Positions 35,036 through 43,212 of a stretch of DNA of 64,000 nucleotides are shown here, piece after piece. Where the stretch lies: positions 14,198-78,197 of the forward strand of contig NZ_JAHRGL010000080.1 in the NCBI RefSeq assembly GCF_019097855.1. Direction: 5' to 3'. How positions within the stretch are numbered: the stretch's first letter is position 1; each line of letters opens with the position of its first letter. Both the position numbers and the translations under genes were made by a program. The DNA comes from Geopseudomonas aromaticivorans. GTDB taxonomy: Bacteria; Pseudomonadota; Gammaproteobacteria; Pseudomonadales; Pseudomonadaceae. The notes below the pieces were generated by a model. That model did not search any database. It was not told the DNA's origin and saw only the letters and a list, made by a program, of their open reading frames with translations.

Positions 35036-35051
35036 AGCAAGTTGGATGCCA
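35036..35051 (-). promoter_or_regulatory. Sigma-54 (-24/-12) promoter of the MetQNI operon
   Basis: On the minus strand the site reads TGGCATC-CAAC-TTGCT, against consensus TGGCACG-N4-TTGCA/T. The GG and GC pairs are 10 nt apart, and the predicted start gives a leader of about 50 nt before metQ. Confidence 0.78.
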
Positions 35052-35098
35052 GTTTGGCGATAACGCGTTAAATGCGGGTGTCGCAGTTGTTTTTGTAT

Positions 35099-35114
35099 AT
35101 TCCGCTGTCGGAAT
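35099..35114. promoter_or_regulatory. Inverted repeat between the divergent sigma-54 promoters (candidate activator site)
   Basis: ATTCCG-CTGT-CGGAAT is a perfect 6+6 dyad. A related TTCCGGAAT lies at about 35217-35225. Both are in the 320-bp space between the two -24/-12 promoters, where an NtrC-type activator would bind. The rest of 34973-35449 contains no gene. Confidence 0.4.
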
Positions 35115-35374
35115 TTCTTGCGAATTGTTTGCCATCTGTTGCGTGGCGGACAGTTGGCTGCGCAGGCGGTACGTGCGTTCTTGAGCGGCGGAGCGTGAAC
35201 TTTCCATGCCGAGGATTTTCCGGAATAACCGTGTTTCAGCGGGCTGCCGGATATGCAACAGTTCGTGCGTATGGCTGTTTGTATGTGCACAGCGACGGCT
35301 CCCGGGAAGCGCTCCGCCTCTATTTATATTGCTGTTTTTCCAAGTGAATCAGCGGTTTGCAGCGGTTTTAGGGG

Positions 35375-35390
35375 TGGCACGCTAATTGCT
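35375..35390 (+). promoter_or_regulatory. Sigma-54 (-24/-12) promoter of the SsuABC-like operon
   Basis: TGGCACGCTAATTGCT matches the consensus TGGCACG-N4-TTGCA/T at every defined position, with GG and GC 10 nt apart. The predicted start lies about 48 nt before ATG 35450. Confidence 0.88.
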
Positions 35391-35449
35391 GAACAACTTG
35401 GCATTCGATTCAGGCTGACTTCAGCCAAGCGTGCAAAGGAAGAACACCG

Positions 35450-36493
35450 ATGAGCGTTAATACCAGCCGCAGAGCGGCCCTGAAAACCCTGGCCATGTTC
35501 GGCACCGCCGGTGCCGCGAGTATTATCCTGCCGGGATGCTGGGATAAGGAGAGTGGTGCTGCCAAGTCGGCCGGTGCGCCTGCCGTGGTGAAGAGTGTCG
35601 GCGACGCGATAGTGGAGTTCAAATATCCGGATAACCCCTCGTTCGATCTGATCTATCTGGCCGAGGAGCTGGGTTATTTCGAAGGGACCCGCGCGAAACC
35701 CAAATACGTCGGCAAGATTGCTGCCCCGCAGCTGATTCCCCTGGTTGGTACCGGCGAAATCGATTTCGGCACGCGCATGGTGCCGCTGGTGATTTCCGCG
35801 ATCGCCAGCGGCCTGGACCTCAAGGTGGTGTCCGCTGGCGGCAAGACCCTGGAGGAGGCGCCGCACATGAAGTACTTCGTGCGCAAGGACTCGGGCATCC
35901 GCACGGCCAAGGATCTCGAAGGCAAGACCATCGGCTTCAACAGCTTCGGCGCCTGTGCCGAGTTCGTCACCAAGACCTACCTGCGCCAGCACGGCGTCGA
36001 CGTGAACAAGATCAACTGGCTGGTGGTGCCGGACAACCAGGGCGAGCAGACCGTGGAAACCGGCAACATCGACTTGGCGATCATCCACCCGCCGCATTCC
36101 GGCGGCGCCGAGAACAACCCGGCGCTGCACAAGCTGTGGAGCGACTACGACCTCGACCGCGGCCTGGGCGGCATGGCGCCGTACAGCGCACATGGCAAGT
36201 TCATCCGCGAACATCCCGAGGCGACCCGCGATGTGGTTCGCGCCGTCGCCCGCGCCGGCAACTGGGTCAACGCCAATCCTGAGGAGGCGCGCAAGATCAC
36301 CGCCCGACGCATCGGCATGGACCTCGGCAAGGTGGAGCGCTACGCCTACGTGGAGAACCTGGTGGTGACCGAGCCGCCGATCCAGTACTACATCGACATC
36401 CTCGAAAGCGAGGGCAAGATTCCGCGCGGCAAGGTCAAGGTGAAGGACGTCTACACCAACGAGTTCAACCCCTTCGCCGGCCAGAAGGTCTGA
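35450..36493 (+). CDS. ABC substrate-binding lipoprotein, SsuA/NMT1-like, with Tat-type signal
   Basis: The 347-residue protein begins with a twin-arginine segment (SRRAALKTLAMFG) and a hydrophobic stretch ending LPGC, a lipobox. Export by Tat and lipidation at Cys30 are therefore predicted. The mature part has the NMT1/SsuA pattern: FDLIYLAEELGYFEG, IAAPQLIPLVGTGEIDFG, and KDLEGKTIGFNSFGA. AAGGAAG precedes ATG 35450. It is the first gene of an operon continuing with ATPase, permease, a tethered second binding protein and an SfnB-like enzyme, under a sigma-54 promoter. An alkanesulfonate or sulfate ester is the best guess for ligand. Confidence 0.87.
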   Translation: MSVNTSRRAALKTLAMFGTAGAASIILPGCWDKESGAAKSAGAPAVVKSVGDAIVEFKYPDNPSFDLIYLAEELGYFEGTRAKPKYVGKIAAPQLIPLVGTGEIDFGTRMVPLVISAIASGLDLKVVSAGGKTLEEAPHMKYFVRKDSGIRTAKDLEGKTIGFNSFGACAEFVTKTYLRQHGVDVNKINWLVVPDNQGEQTVETGNIDLAIIHPPHSGGAENNPALHKLWSDYDLDRGLGGMAPYSAHGKFIREHPEATRDVVRAVARAGNWVNANPEEARKITARRIGMDLGKVERYAYVENLVVTEPPIQYYIDILESEGKIPRGKVKVKDVYTNEFNPFAGQKV

Positions 36494-36503
36494 GGTGCGC
36501 AGC

Positions 36504-37367
36504 GTGAGCGGCAAGATCGTGGCGCACAACCTGCGCATGGAGTTCAGTGCCAGGAACGAGAGCGGCCAGGCCGAGCGGGTGGTCGCCCTGCAGGACTTCG
36601 ACCTGGAGATCCGCGAGGGCGAGTTCCTCTCGGTGCTCGGCCCCTCGGGCTGCGGCAAGTCGACCTTCCTCAGCATCCTCGCCGGGCTGGCCGACAAGAG
36701 CGGCGGCAGCATCCACATCGATGGCAAGCCGCTGCAGGGCATCAACGCCAACCAGGGCGTGGTGTTCCAGGGTTACGCGCTGTTCCCCTGGCGCACCGTG
36801 CTGGAGAACATTGAGGTGGGCCTGGAGATCCGCGGAGTCGGCAAGGCCGAGCGCCGAGAGCGGGCCCGCGAGTACCTGGAGCTGGTCGGGCTGCACGGCT
36901 TCGGCGCGCGCTACCCCCACGAGATTTCCGGCGGCATGAAGCAGCGGGTGGCCATCGCCCGCTCGCTGGTCTACGAGCCGGACGTGCTGCTGATGGACGA
37001 GCCGTTCGCCGCACTCGACGCGCAGACCCGCGAGATCCTCCAGGGCGAGCTGCTGCGCATCTGGGACCAGCGCAAGAAGACCATCGTGTTCATCACCCAC
37101 AGCCTCGACGAGGCGATCTTCCTCTCCGACCGCATCGCGGTGATGACCCACCGGCCCGGCCGGGTCAAGGAGATCATCGAGGTGCCGCTGGAGCGCCCGC
37201 GGCTGGCCGAGGTGCGCAACTCCGAGGAGTTCGTCCACTTGCGTCAGCGCGCCTGGGAGGTGCTCAAGGACGAGGTGCGCTTCGCCTCGGCACCGGTGCC
37301 GGCACCGACCTCGATACGCGCGGCCGACTGGCCGGCCAGCGCACAGACCGCCGAGATCAAGGGCTAG
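36504..37367 (+). CDS. ABC transporter ATPase, SsuB/TauB type
   Basis: The 287-residue subunit has Walker A GPSGCGKST, Q-loop VVFQGYALFPWRTV, signature ISGGMKQRVAIARSL, Walker B VLLMDEPFAALD and switch His in ITHSLDEAI. I prefer GTG 36504 because GAGG (36492-36495) stands 8 nt before it; a GTG at 36495 is also in frame. The C-terminal 30 residues are Ala/Pro rich and variable. It lies between the binding lipoprotein and permease genes, all within 10 nt of each other. Confidence 0.9.
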   Translation: MSGKIVAHNLRMEFSARNESGQAERVVALQDFDLEIREGEFLSVLGPSGCGKSTFLSILAGLADKSGGSIHIDGKPLQGINANQGVVFQGYALFPWRTVLENIEVGLEIRGVGKAERRERAREYLELVGLHGFGARYPHEISGGMKQRVAIARSLVYEPDVLLMDEPFAALDAQTREILQGELLRIWDQRKKTIVFITHSLDEAIFLSDRIAVMTHRPGRVKEIIEVPLERPRLAEVRNSEEFVHLRQRAWEVLKDEVRFASAPVPAPTSIRAADWPASAQTAEIKG

Positions 37368-37376
37368 GGAGCTGTC

Positions 37377-38156
37377 ATGAGAGTTTCGCTGAATCTGGCC
37401 GGGCTGTTCGAACGCAGCCTGGGCGTCCTGGTCTTCGTGCTGGTCTGGGAGCTGCTGCCGCGCCTGGGGCTGGCCAATCCGGGCTACCTCAGTCCGCCGT
37501 CGGCGGTGCTGCAGGCAATCTGGGAGCTGGCGCACAACGGCGCGCTGCTCAAGCATCTGGCGGCCAGCCTGCAGCGCTCGCTGGCCGGCCTGCTGCTGGC
37601 CATCGCCAGCGGGGTGAGCCTGGGCCTGCTGATGGGCTGGTTCGCCCGCCTGGAGGCCTTCGTCGATCCGCTGCTGCAGTTCTTCCGGCAGACCTCGGCG
37701 CTGGCGCTATTTCCGGTGTTCATCCTGTTCTTCGGCATCGGTGAGCTGTCCAAGGTGGCGATCATCTTCTGGGCGTCGTTCTGGCCGATCCTGCTCAGCA
37801 CCATCAGCGGGGTGAAGCAGGTCGACAAGCTGCTGATCGACTCGGCCCGCTCCATGGGCGCCTCGCGCGGCTTCCTGTTCGCCAAGGTGGTGCTGCCGGC
37901 GGCCTCGCCGTCGATCTTCACCGGCATCCGCCTGGCCGGCGCGTACTGCGTTACCGCGCTGGTGGCGGCGGAAATGATCGGCGCGCATTCCGGGCTGGGC
38001 TTTTTGACCATCAACTCGCAGGAAGTCTTCCAGGTGCCGAGCATGTACGCCGGCATCCTGCTGCTGGCGCTGGTGGGGCTGCTGCTCAACCTGCTGCTGG
38101 CCCTGCTCGAGCGGCGCCTGACCCGCTGGCGCAAGGGGTTGAGCCACAATGCCTGA
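37377..38156 (+). CDS. ABC transporter permease, SsuC type
   Basis: The 259-residue membrane protein has about six helices. The coupling loop is at about residues 150-175 (IDSARSMGASRGFLFAKVVLPAA in outline), and GAYCVTALVAAEMIGAHSGLGF is typical of SsuC/TauC. Its end overlaps the start of the next gene by 8 bp (ATG inside its last codons), so the tethered binding protein is translated with it. It forms the importer with the preceding two genes. Confidence 0.9.
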   Translation: MRVSLNLAGLFERSLGVLVFVLVWELLPRLGLANPGYLSPPSAVLQAIWELAHNGALLKHLAASLQRSLAGLLLAIASGVSLGLLMGWFARLEAFVDPLLQFFRQTSALALFPVFILFFGIGELSKVAIIFWASFWPILLSTISGVKQVDKLLIDSARSMGASRGFLFAKVVLPAASPSIFTGIRLAGAYCVTALVAAEMIGAHSGLGFLTINSQEVFQVPSMYAGILLLALVGLLLNLLLALLERRLTRWRKGLSHNA

Positions 38157-39081
38157 GCTGCTGGTGCCGGCCTGCCTCGACCCGTTGCGCCCGCCGCGCG
38201 AGGGCGTGCCTGGGCGTAATCCGGCTACGGTGCGCCTGGCGGTCGGGGTGCTGCTGATGCTGCTGGTCTTTGGTATCGGTCTGGTTGGCGCCGGTCGGCT
38301 CTGGCCGCGCGCTGTCCACCCCAGCGAGCTGCCGCCGGGGCCGCTGCTGGAAGCGGCGCGCGAGCGCGGCAAGCTGCTGATCGGCGTGCGTGCCTATGCC
38401 CGCCCGGCGCTGCCCGGTACGCCCGCGGTAGTGGAGCCGGACCTGGTCGATGCGGCGCTGGCCCAGGCGCTCGGTGAATACCTGCACCTCAAGGTCCAGC
38501 TGGTCGGCCTGCCGGCTGGACAGCGCGACCAGGCGTTGCAGGCGGGGCGGGTCGATCTGCTGGTAGCCGGCGTCGCCGAACGGCCGCTGGCCGGTGCGAA
38601 TGCCGCGTTGCCGGCCTCCGCCCGCCACGGCGAGGGGCAGTTGCTGGCGCTGCGCAGCTTCGCCGGCGGGGGGGCGGCGAAGCTGCGCGGCCAGACCGTG
38701 TGCCTGGCCGAAGGCAGCCCCTACCGCCACGCGCTTTCCGCCCAGCAGGGCGCGGTTGCGCGCAGCTATCCCTCGGCGGTGCATGCCATCGCCGCCTTCA
38801 TGGCCGGGGAGTGCGCGGCGCTGGCGGAGGAGGCGAGCCTGGTCGACTGGCTGCTGCTGCAGCCCGACTGGCGTTTCTACCGCCGCCTGCCAGTCACGCT
38901 GCAACCCTCGATTGCCGGCCATGTCCAGCTGCCCCGGGCCGAGCCGCAAACCGTGGCCTGGCTGAATGCCGCGCTGCACCACTGGCAGCGTCGCGCGGCC
39001 CATGACGCCGCGCTGGCGCGCTGGATCGGTGAGCTGAGCGTCGACGTCATCAAGCTGGAAGACGGCCTGATCTGCCATTGA
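38149..39081 (+). CDS. Membrane-tethered substrate-binding-like protein (SBP_bac_3-like), translationally coupled to the permease
   Basis: The 310-residue protein has a short N-terminal tail, one strong hydrophobic helix (about 28-50, VRLAVGVLLMLLVFGIGLVG), and a periplasmic domain resembling family-3 amino-acid-type binding proteins: LLEAARERGKLLIGVRAYARP, VDAALAQALGEYLHLKVQLV, and QALQAGRVDLLVAGVAERPL. There is no cleavage site, so it stays anchored. The 8-bp overlap with the permease gene suggests a fixed stoichiometry. SsuABC systems normally have one binding protein, of a different family. Possible roles are a ligand relay to the permease, a second specificity, or a sensor. I know of no named equivalent. 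Confidence 0.75.
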   Translation: MPELLVPACLDPLRPPREGVPGRNPATVRLAVGVLLMLLVFGIGLVGAGRLWPRAVHPSELPPGPLLEAARERGKLLIGVRAYARPALPGTPAVVEPDLVDAALAQALGEYLHLKVQLVGLPAGQRDQALQAGRVDLLVAGVAERPLAGANAALPASARHGEGQLLALRSFAGGGAAKLRGQTVCLAEGSPYRHALSAQQGAVARSYPSAVHAIAAFMAGECAALAEEASLVDWLLLQPDWRFYRRLPVTLQPSIAGHVQLPRAEPQTVAWLNAALHHWQRRAAHDAALARWIGELSVDVIKLEDGLICH

Positions 39082-39117
39082 AAATTCACGAATAACCGCT
39101 GATCGAGTTCATTACCC

Positions 39118-40269
39118 ATGAGTCTGCAACTGGAAACCCTGCTGGCGTGCATCAAGGCCACTGCGGTCGAGCGCGATGCCCGTGGCGGCCATGCCGCCGA
39201 GGAAAAGGCCTTGCTGCGCGAGGCCGGTCTGCTGCGTCTGTCCATCCCCCGCGCCTACGGTGGCGATGAGCGGAGCTGGCAGGAGATCTACGCCCTGGTG
39301 CGCCGCATCGCTGCGGTCGACAGCTCGCTGGCCCACGTGTTCGCCTTCCATCATCTGCAGGTCGCCACCGTGCTGATCTACGGCAACGCGGAGCAGCAGG
39401 AGCGTCTGCTGCGCCAGACCATCGAGCGCCAGCTGTGGTGGGGCAACGGCATGAACCCGCTGGACCGCCGTCTGCTTGCCAGGCAGACCGCCAATGGGCT
39501 GCTGCTCGATGGCAGCAAGTCGTTCTGCTCGGGGATCGTCGGTTCGCAGTTGATGACCCTCTCGGCGGTGCTGGGCGAGGCGGTGCAACCACTACTGGCG
39601 GTGGTTTCCACCGAGCATCCGGGGGTGCAGATCCTCGACGACTGGGACCCCATCGGCCAGCGGCAGACCGACAGCAACTCGGTCCGCTTCGACCAGGTCC
39701 CCTTGCCGGAGCGGGATGTGCTGCGCGCGCCGGAAGTCGAGGCGACCGCCTTCCACACGCTGCGCAACTGCCTGGCCCAGCTGGTGCTGACCAACCTGTA
39801 TTTGGGCATCGCCCAGGGCGCCTTCGCGGAGGCGCGCGACTATGCGCACACCCAGGCCCGCCCCTGGCTGGCTTCGACGGCGCAGCATGCCACCGACGAC
39901 CCCTTCACCCAGAACCGTTTCGGGGAAATGCACGTGCAGATTGCCGCCGCCCGTGCCCTGGCGGATCGCGCGGCGGAGCTGGTCGATCGGGCCTTTGCCC
40001 GCGGCCCGGCGCTGACGGTCGGCGAGCGCGCCGAGGTGGCGGTCGCGGTGGCCGAAGCCAAGGTGCTGGCCCATCGCGCCGGTCTGTTCGCCAGGCAGGA
40101 ATTGTTTGAAGTCGTGGGTGCCCGCGGCACCAGGGCCTCACTGGGCTTCGACCGCTTCTGGCGCAACGTGCGTACCCACACCTTGCACGACCCCATCGAC
40201 TACAAGCTCAACATGCTCGGGCGCTGGGCGTTGAACGACGAGGCTCCCGACCCTCAGCGTTATTCGTGA
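39118..40269 (+). CDS. SfnB/DszC-like flavoprotein (acyl-CoA-dehydrogenase fold)
   Basis: The 383-residue enzyme is the last gene of the sigma-54-preceded operon starting at 35450. It shows the DszC/SfnB pattern: GLLRLSIPRAYGGDERSW, DSSLAHVFAFHHLQVATVL, SKSFCSGIVGSQLMTLSA, LDDWDPIGQRQTDSNSV, and the C-terminal DRFWRNVRTHTLHDPIDYK. It is related to, but clearly divergent from, the pair at 29856-32367. It probably oxidises the compound delivered by the neighbouring importer, using reduced flavin. Its last 10 bp overlap the convergent patatin-like gene. Confidence 0.87.
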   Translation: MSLQLETLLACIKATAVERDARGGHAAEEKALLREAGLLRLSIPRAYGGDERSWQEIYALVRRIAAVDSSLAHVFAFHHLQVATVLIYGNAEQQERLLRQTIERQLWWGNGMNPLDRRLLARQTANGLLLDGSKSFCSGIVGSQLMTLSAVLGEAVQPLLAVVSTEHPGVQILDDWDPIGQRQTDSNSVRFDQVPLPERDVLRAPEVEATAFHTLRNCLAQLVLTNLYLGIAQGAFAEARDYAHTQARPWLASTAQHATDDPFTQNRFGEMHVQIAAARALADRAAELVDRAFARGPALTVGERAEVAVAVAEAKVLAHRAGLFARQELFEVVGARGTRASLGFDRFWRNVRTHTLHDPIDYKLNMLGRWALNDEAPDPQRYS

Positions 40270-41141
40270 GCTGTGGTGTGATGCCTGTGCGGCGCCAGCA
40301 ACCAGCGGGGATCCTTGCCGTGCAGGCCCTGCAAGCCGTCGGCAAGCCAACGCTGGGTGGCTTTCTCCGCACGGTGGATGAGCTCGGCCGAGTGCGAGAA
40401 GTCGAAGGTGTTGATCGCTAGCGGGCACAAGGGCGGCAGCACGATCAGTTCACAGCGCCCGGCGAAGCGATCGACATCGGCCAGCAGCTGGCGCATGGCG
40501 AGCAGGTTGACAGCATGCAGCGCGATGGCCAGTGCGCCGTGCGGCGGCGCCTGCAGCGCGCAGGGCGTTCCGGTTGGCAGGATCACCACCCGGCTGGCTC
40601 CCAGGGCAACCGCAGCAGAGATCGGCGTGTTGCTGGCAATGCCGCCGTCCATCAACGGACGTCCGTCGATGACCACCACTGGAAACACGGCCGGGATGGC
40701 CACGCTGGCCAGTAGCGCCTGGCTGGCCGCGCCGGAAGAGAGGATGACCTCGGTGCCATCGAGCGCGTCGGTGGCGACCACATGGCAGGGCAGCGCGGCA
40801 TCCTCCAGATTGCGGTAGGGAAGCCGCATCTCGATCAGACCCTGCAGTTTGCCGGGCAGCGTCAGGAAGTCGCGTTTGCCGAGCAGGCACATGAGGGTGT
40901 TGGTCGCCGACAGCGGGAAGACATCGGCGCGGTGCAGCTCCAGCCAGATGCTCTCGAGGCGCGCGACGCCGCTTTCATCGGGGGCCGCGGCGTAGTAGGC
41001 CGCATTGATCGCGCCCACCGAGGCGCCGACCACCAGGTCGGGGGTGATTTGCGCACGGCTCAGCGCCTTGAGCATGCCGACCTGCACGGCTCCGAGGCTG
41101 CCGCCGCCGGCCAGCACGAACGCGGTCTTCTGCGGACTCAT
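40260..41141 (-). CDS. Patatin-like phospholipase
   Basis: The 293-residue cytosolic acyl hydrolase has the oxyanion motif AGGGSLGAVQVGML, the nucleophile elbow GASVG (Ser41) and the catalytic Asp in PLMDGGIASNTP, a complete Ser-Asp dyad. No signal peptide or outer-membrane domain is present, so it resembles the small RssA/YlbK-like bacterial patatins rather than ExoU or PlpD. GAGG lies upstream of ATG 41141; an upstream TTG in frame is less likely. A membrane-protein gene lies 18 bp upstream on the same strand, so the two are probably cotranscribed. Confidence 0.87.
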   Translation of the reverse strand: MSPQKTAFVLAGGGSLGAVQVGMLKALSRAQITPDLVVGASVGAINAAYYAAAPDESGVARLESIWLELHRADVFPLSATNTLMCLLGKRDFLTLPGKLQGLIEMRLPYRNLEDAALPCHVVATDALDGTEVILSSGAASQALLASVAIPAVFPVVVIDGRPLMDGGIASNTPISAAVALGASRVVILPTGTPCALQAPPHGALAIALHAVNLLAMRQLLADVDRFAGRCELIVLPPLCPLAINTFDFSHSAELIHRAEKATQRWLADGLQGLHGKDPRWLLAPHRHHTTAHE

Positions 41142-41159
41142 GTCAGGGCGCCTCAATCG

Positions 41160-42377
41160 CTAGAGAATTATGCCCGCCAGTTTGTTCAGCAACTCTTCGA
41201 GCGGCATGATGGTCAGCAGTAGCGGTACCACCGGCAACAGCGTCGCAATTGACAGGCGGAGGACGACATCCCTCGTGACCGGGGCGAGGCGCATCTCCTG
41301 CACCACCGCGAAGCTGTTGCCGAGATCGGCCAGCGACTGGATATCGCCGCTGCCCACCAGCGGCTCATCGGCCGGGGCACCACCGCGCAGCCATTTGCTG
41401 TCGAACTCGCGCACGTAAGTCATTGCCAGACCGCCGTATTCGCGTAGGCCGATGCGCTTGGCGTTGGCCAGTTGCGTCGAGAACACGAAGAGCGGGGCCA
41501 GCACCAGGCACTCGACGAAGATCACCACCATGGCGATCTCGGCCTTGAACTCGGGCAGCGTGGCGCCGACGTAGAAGATCCGGTTGGCCAGCATGCCGGC
41601 CAGCAGGGCGCCGTAGGCCAGGGCCAGCGGCATGAACGCGTAGGCCGAGTTGGCCAGGAAGCCCAGGCCGCCGACCCGGTCCGGATGGGTGGGCACCAGG
41701 TTCAGCTCGATGCGCGACACCTGCCAGAGAAAGCGCATCCAGATGAGCGTGCGGAAGAACCAGCGGAGCAGCAGGAACTGGAAGATCGGTACGCTCACGT
41801 AGCCGTACCAGATCCCGGCCAGCGACAGGTCGAATCCCGAATCGGTCGGCACCGTGTACCAGGTGGCGGTGTCGAGGACGGCGGCGTTGCGCCACACTAC
41901 CAGCACGCCAAACCCGTAGACGAACGCGATGAGCAGCACCTCGGCGGTCACCGAGTTGCGCAAACGCATGGTCGAGGCGACCGCGGCCTCGAATCGCGCC
42001 CGCGCAGCTTCCGGGACCAGCCGGCGGTCGAGGAACTGCCCGACCACCGGACGGATGCGCTGGTGGACGATCAGCTCGGCGCCGATCAGCAACGGCATCG
42101 CCACCAGGAAGCGGATATGCACATCGAAGTCCATCAGAAAGGGGATGGCCACCCCGCCGTCCAGCAGTTGCCCCTCGAGCGCAGAGAGCAGCAGCAACGG
42201 CAGCCAGGCCAGCAGGGCAATGACGACGATGCGTTTGCGCACCAGCTCGAGTGCATCGCCGGACAGCCGCGAGCGACGGAGCAGCTGGTATAGCGGGCCG
42301 CCCAGCACTAGCGAGAAATCAGCCGGATCGCTGATGAGTTTTTCAGGTGATGTCGGGTGATCAGCTAATGGTTTCAT
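41160..42377 (-). CDS. Multi-pass membrane protein of unknown function
   Basis: The 405-residue protein has about six hydrophobic helices: around 50-70, 85-105, 145-165, 185-210, 250-275 and 285-310, with a further one near the C-terminus (380-400). Notable segments are DFDVHIRFLVAMPLLIGAE, NLVPTHPDRVGGLGFL and YGGLAMTYVREFDSKWL. I recognise it only as a conserved bacterial membrane-protein type. GGGAG precedes ATG 42377. It is followed after 18 bp by the patatin-like gene, suggesting a joint, membrane-lipid-related role, which is inference. Confidence 0.75.
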   Translation of the reverse strand: MKPLADHPTSPEKLISDPADFSLVLGGPLYQLLRRSRLSGDALELVRKRIVVIALLAWLPLLLLSALEGQLLDGGVAIPFLMDFDVHIRFLVAMPLLIGAELIVHQRIRPVVGQFLDRRLVPEAARARFEAAVASTMRLRNSVTAEVLLIAFVYGFGVLVVWRNAAVLDTATWYTVPTDSGFDLSLAGIWYGYVSVPIFQFLLLRWFFRTLIWMRFLWQVSRIELNLVPTHPDRVGGLGFLANSAYAFMPLALAYGALLAGMLANRIFYVGATLPEFKAEIAMVVIFVECLVLAPLFVFSTQLANAKRIGLREYGGLAMTYVREFDSKWLRGGAPADEPLVGSGDIQSLADLGNSFAVVQEMRLAPVTRDVVLRLSIATLLPVVPLLLTIMPLEELLNKLAGIIL

Positions 42378-42446
42378 TCCGGCTCCCATGCCATGGCGAC
42401 GTCGAGGTTCTTGCTGGCAGGCTCACTCGGCCGCCCGGAAACGGGC

Positions 42447-42953
42447 TCAAGCCTCGCCCAGATAATCCTTCTTGCCGATTGCCACCCCGTTATGGCGCAG
42501 GATGCCGTAGGCGGTGGTCAGGTGAAAATAGAAATTGGGCAGGGCGAAGTCGAGCAGATAGGCCTGCCCGGTGAAGTGAACTTCCTGGCTGTGCATCTTC
42601 AGGGTGATCGGACGCTCCTCGCTGCCGTCGACCTGCGCCGGCGTGATGCCTTTCAGGAAGGTCGCGGTCTGGGCGATGCGCTCCTGCAATTCGGCAAAGC
42701 TGGTTTCGATGTCCGGATAACTCGGCACCTCGATGCCGGCCAGTCGCGCGGCGCAGCCCTTGGCAGTGTCGGAAACGATCTGTACCTGGCGCAGCAACGG
42801 GAACATGTCGGGTGCGAGGCGGGCGTTGAGGAAGACCTCCGGCGCGATCTGCTGCGCCTCGGCATGGCTGGCGGCCTTCTGCAGGATGGCCGCGAGGTTC
42901 TCCAGGCCGCGGATGAGCAGAGGGATGGAGGCTTGGTACAGGGAGAGAGACAT
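42447..42953 (-). CDS. DUF1993-family protein
   Basis: The 168-residue protein matches the DUF1993 pattern by eye: YQASIPLLIRGLENLAAIL at the N-terminus, LAPDMFPLLRQVQIVSDTAKG in the middle, and LPNFYFHLTTAYGILRHNGV at the end. It is helical with no signal peptide and may be related in fold to DinB-like proteins. Function is unknown. It stands alone; the 259 bp upstream (42954-43212) hold no gene that I can support. Confidence 0.82.
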   Translation of the reverse strand: MSLSLYQASIPLLIRGLENLAAILQKAASHAEAQQIAPEVFLNARLAPDMFPLLRQVQIVSDTAKGCAARLAGIEVPSYPDIETSFAELQERIAQTATFLKGITPAQVDGSEERPITLKMHSQEVHFTGQAYLLDFALPNFYFHLTTAYGILRHNGVAIGKKDYLGEA

Positions 42954-43212
42954 GTGCTAGCTCCTGAGCGGGAGGGACACTGGTGGCAGGAACACCGAAT
43001 TGCTCGGCATCGACCGCTTCAAGATAGCTGATGGCGTGCTACCGGTCAGTTGCAGTGGTGGCTGGACTTGCAGGGGTGCATGTGTGGTGGCTGGCATGAG
43101 CCGGAAAAAGCTGATGCTGTGATGGCGTGTACCGTGAGCCCCGAGGGCAGGCGTTTCGCCTGCCCCTGGCGCTGAGTTGACGACGCGAGGCCGTGAGGTT
43201 CGTCGCGCGTGA

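Noticed and set aside
34973-35449. Short frames in the metQ/ssuA-like intergenic region as genes
   Set aside because: They have no ribosome site or coding bias and overlap the two sigma-54 promoters.
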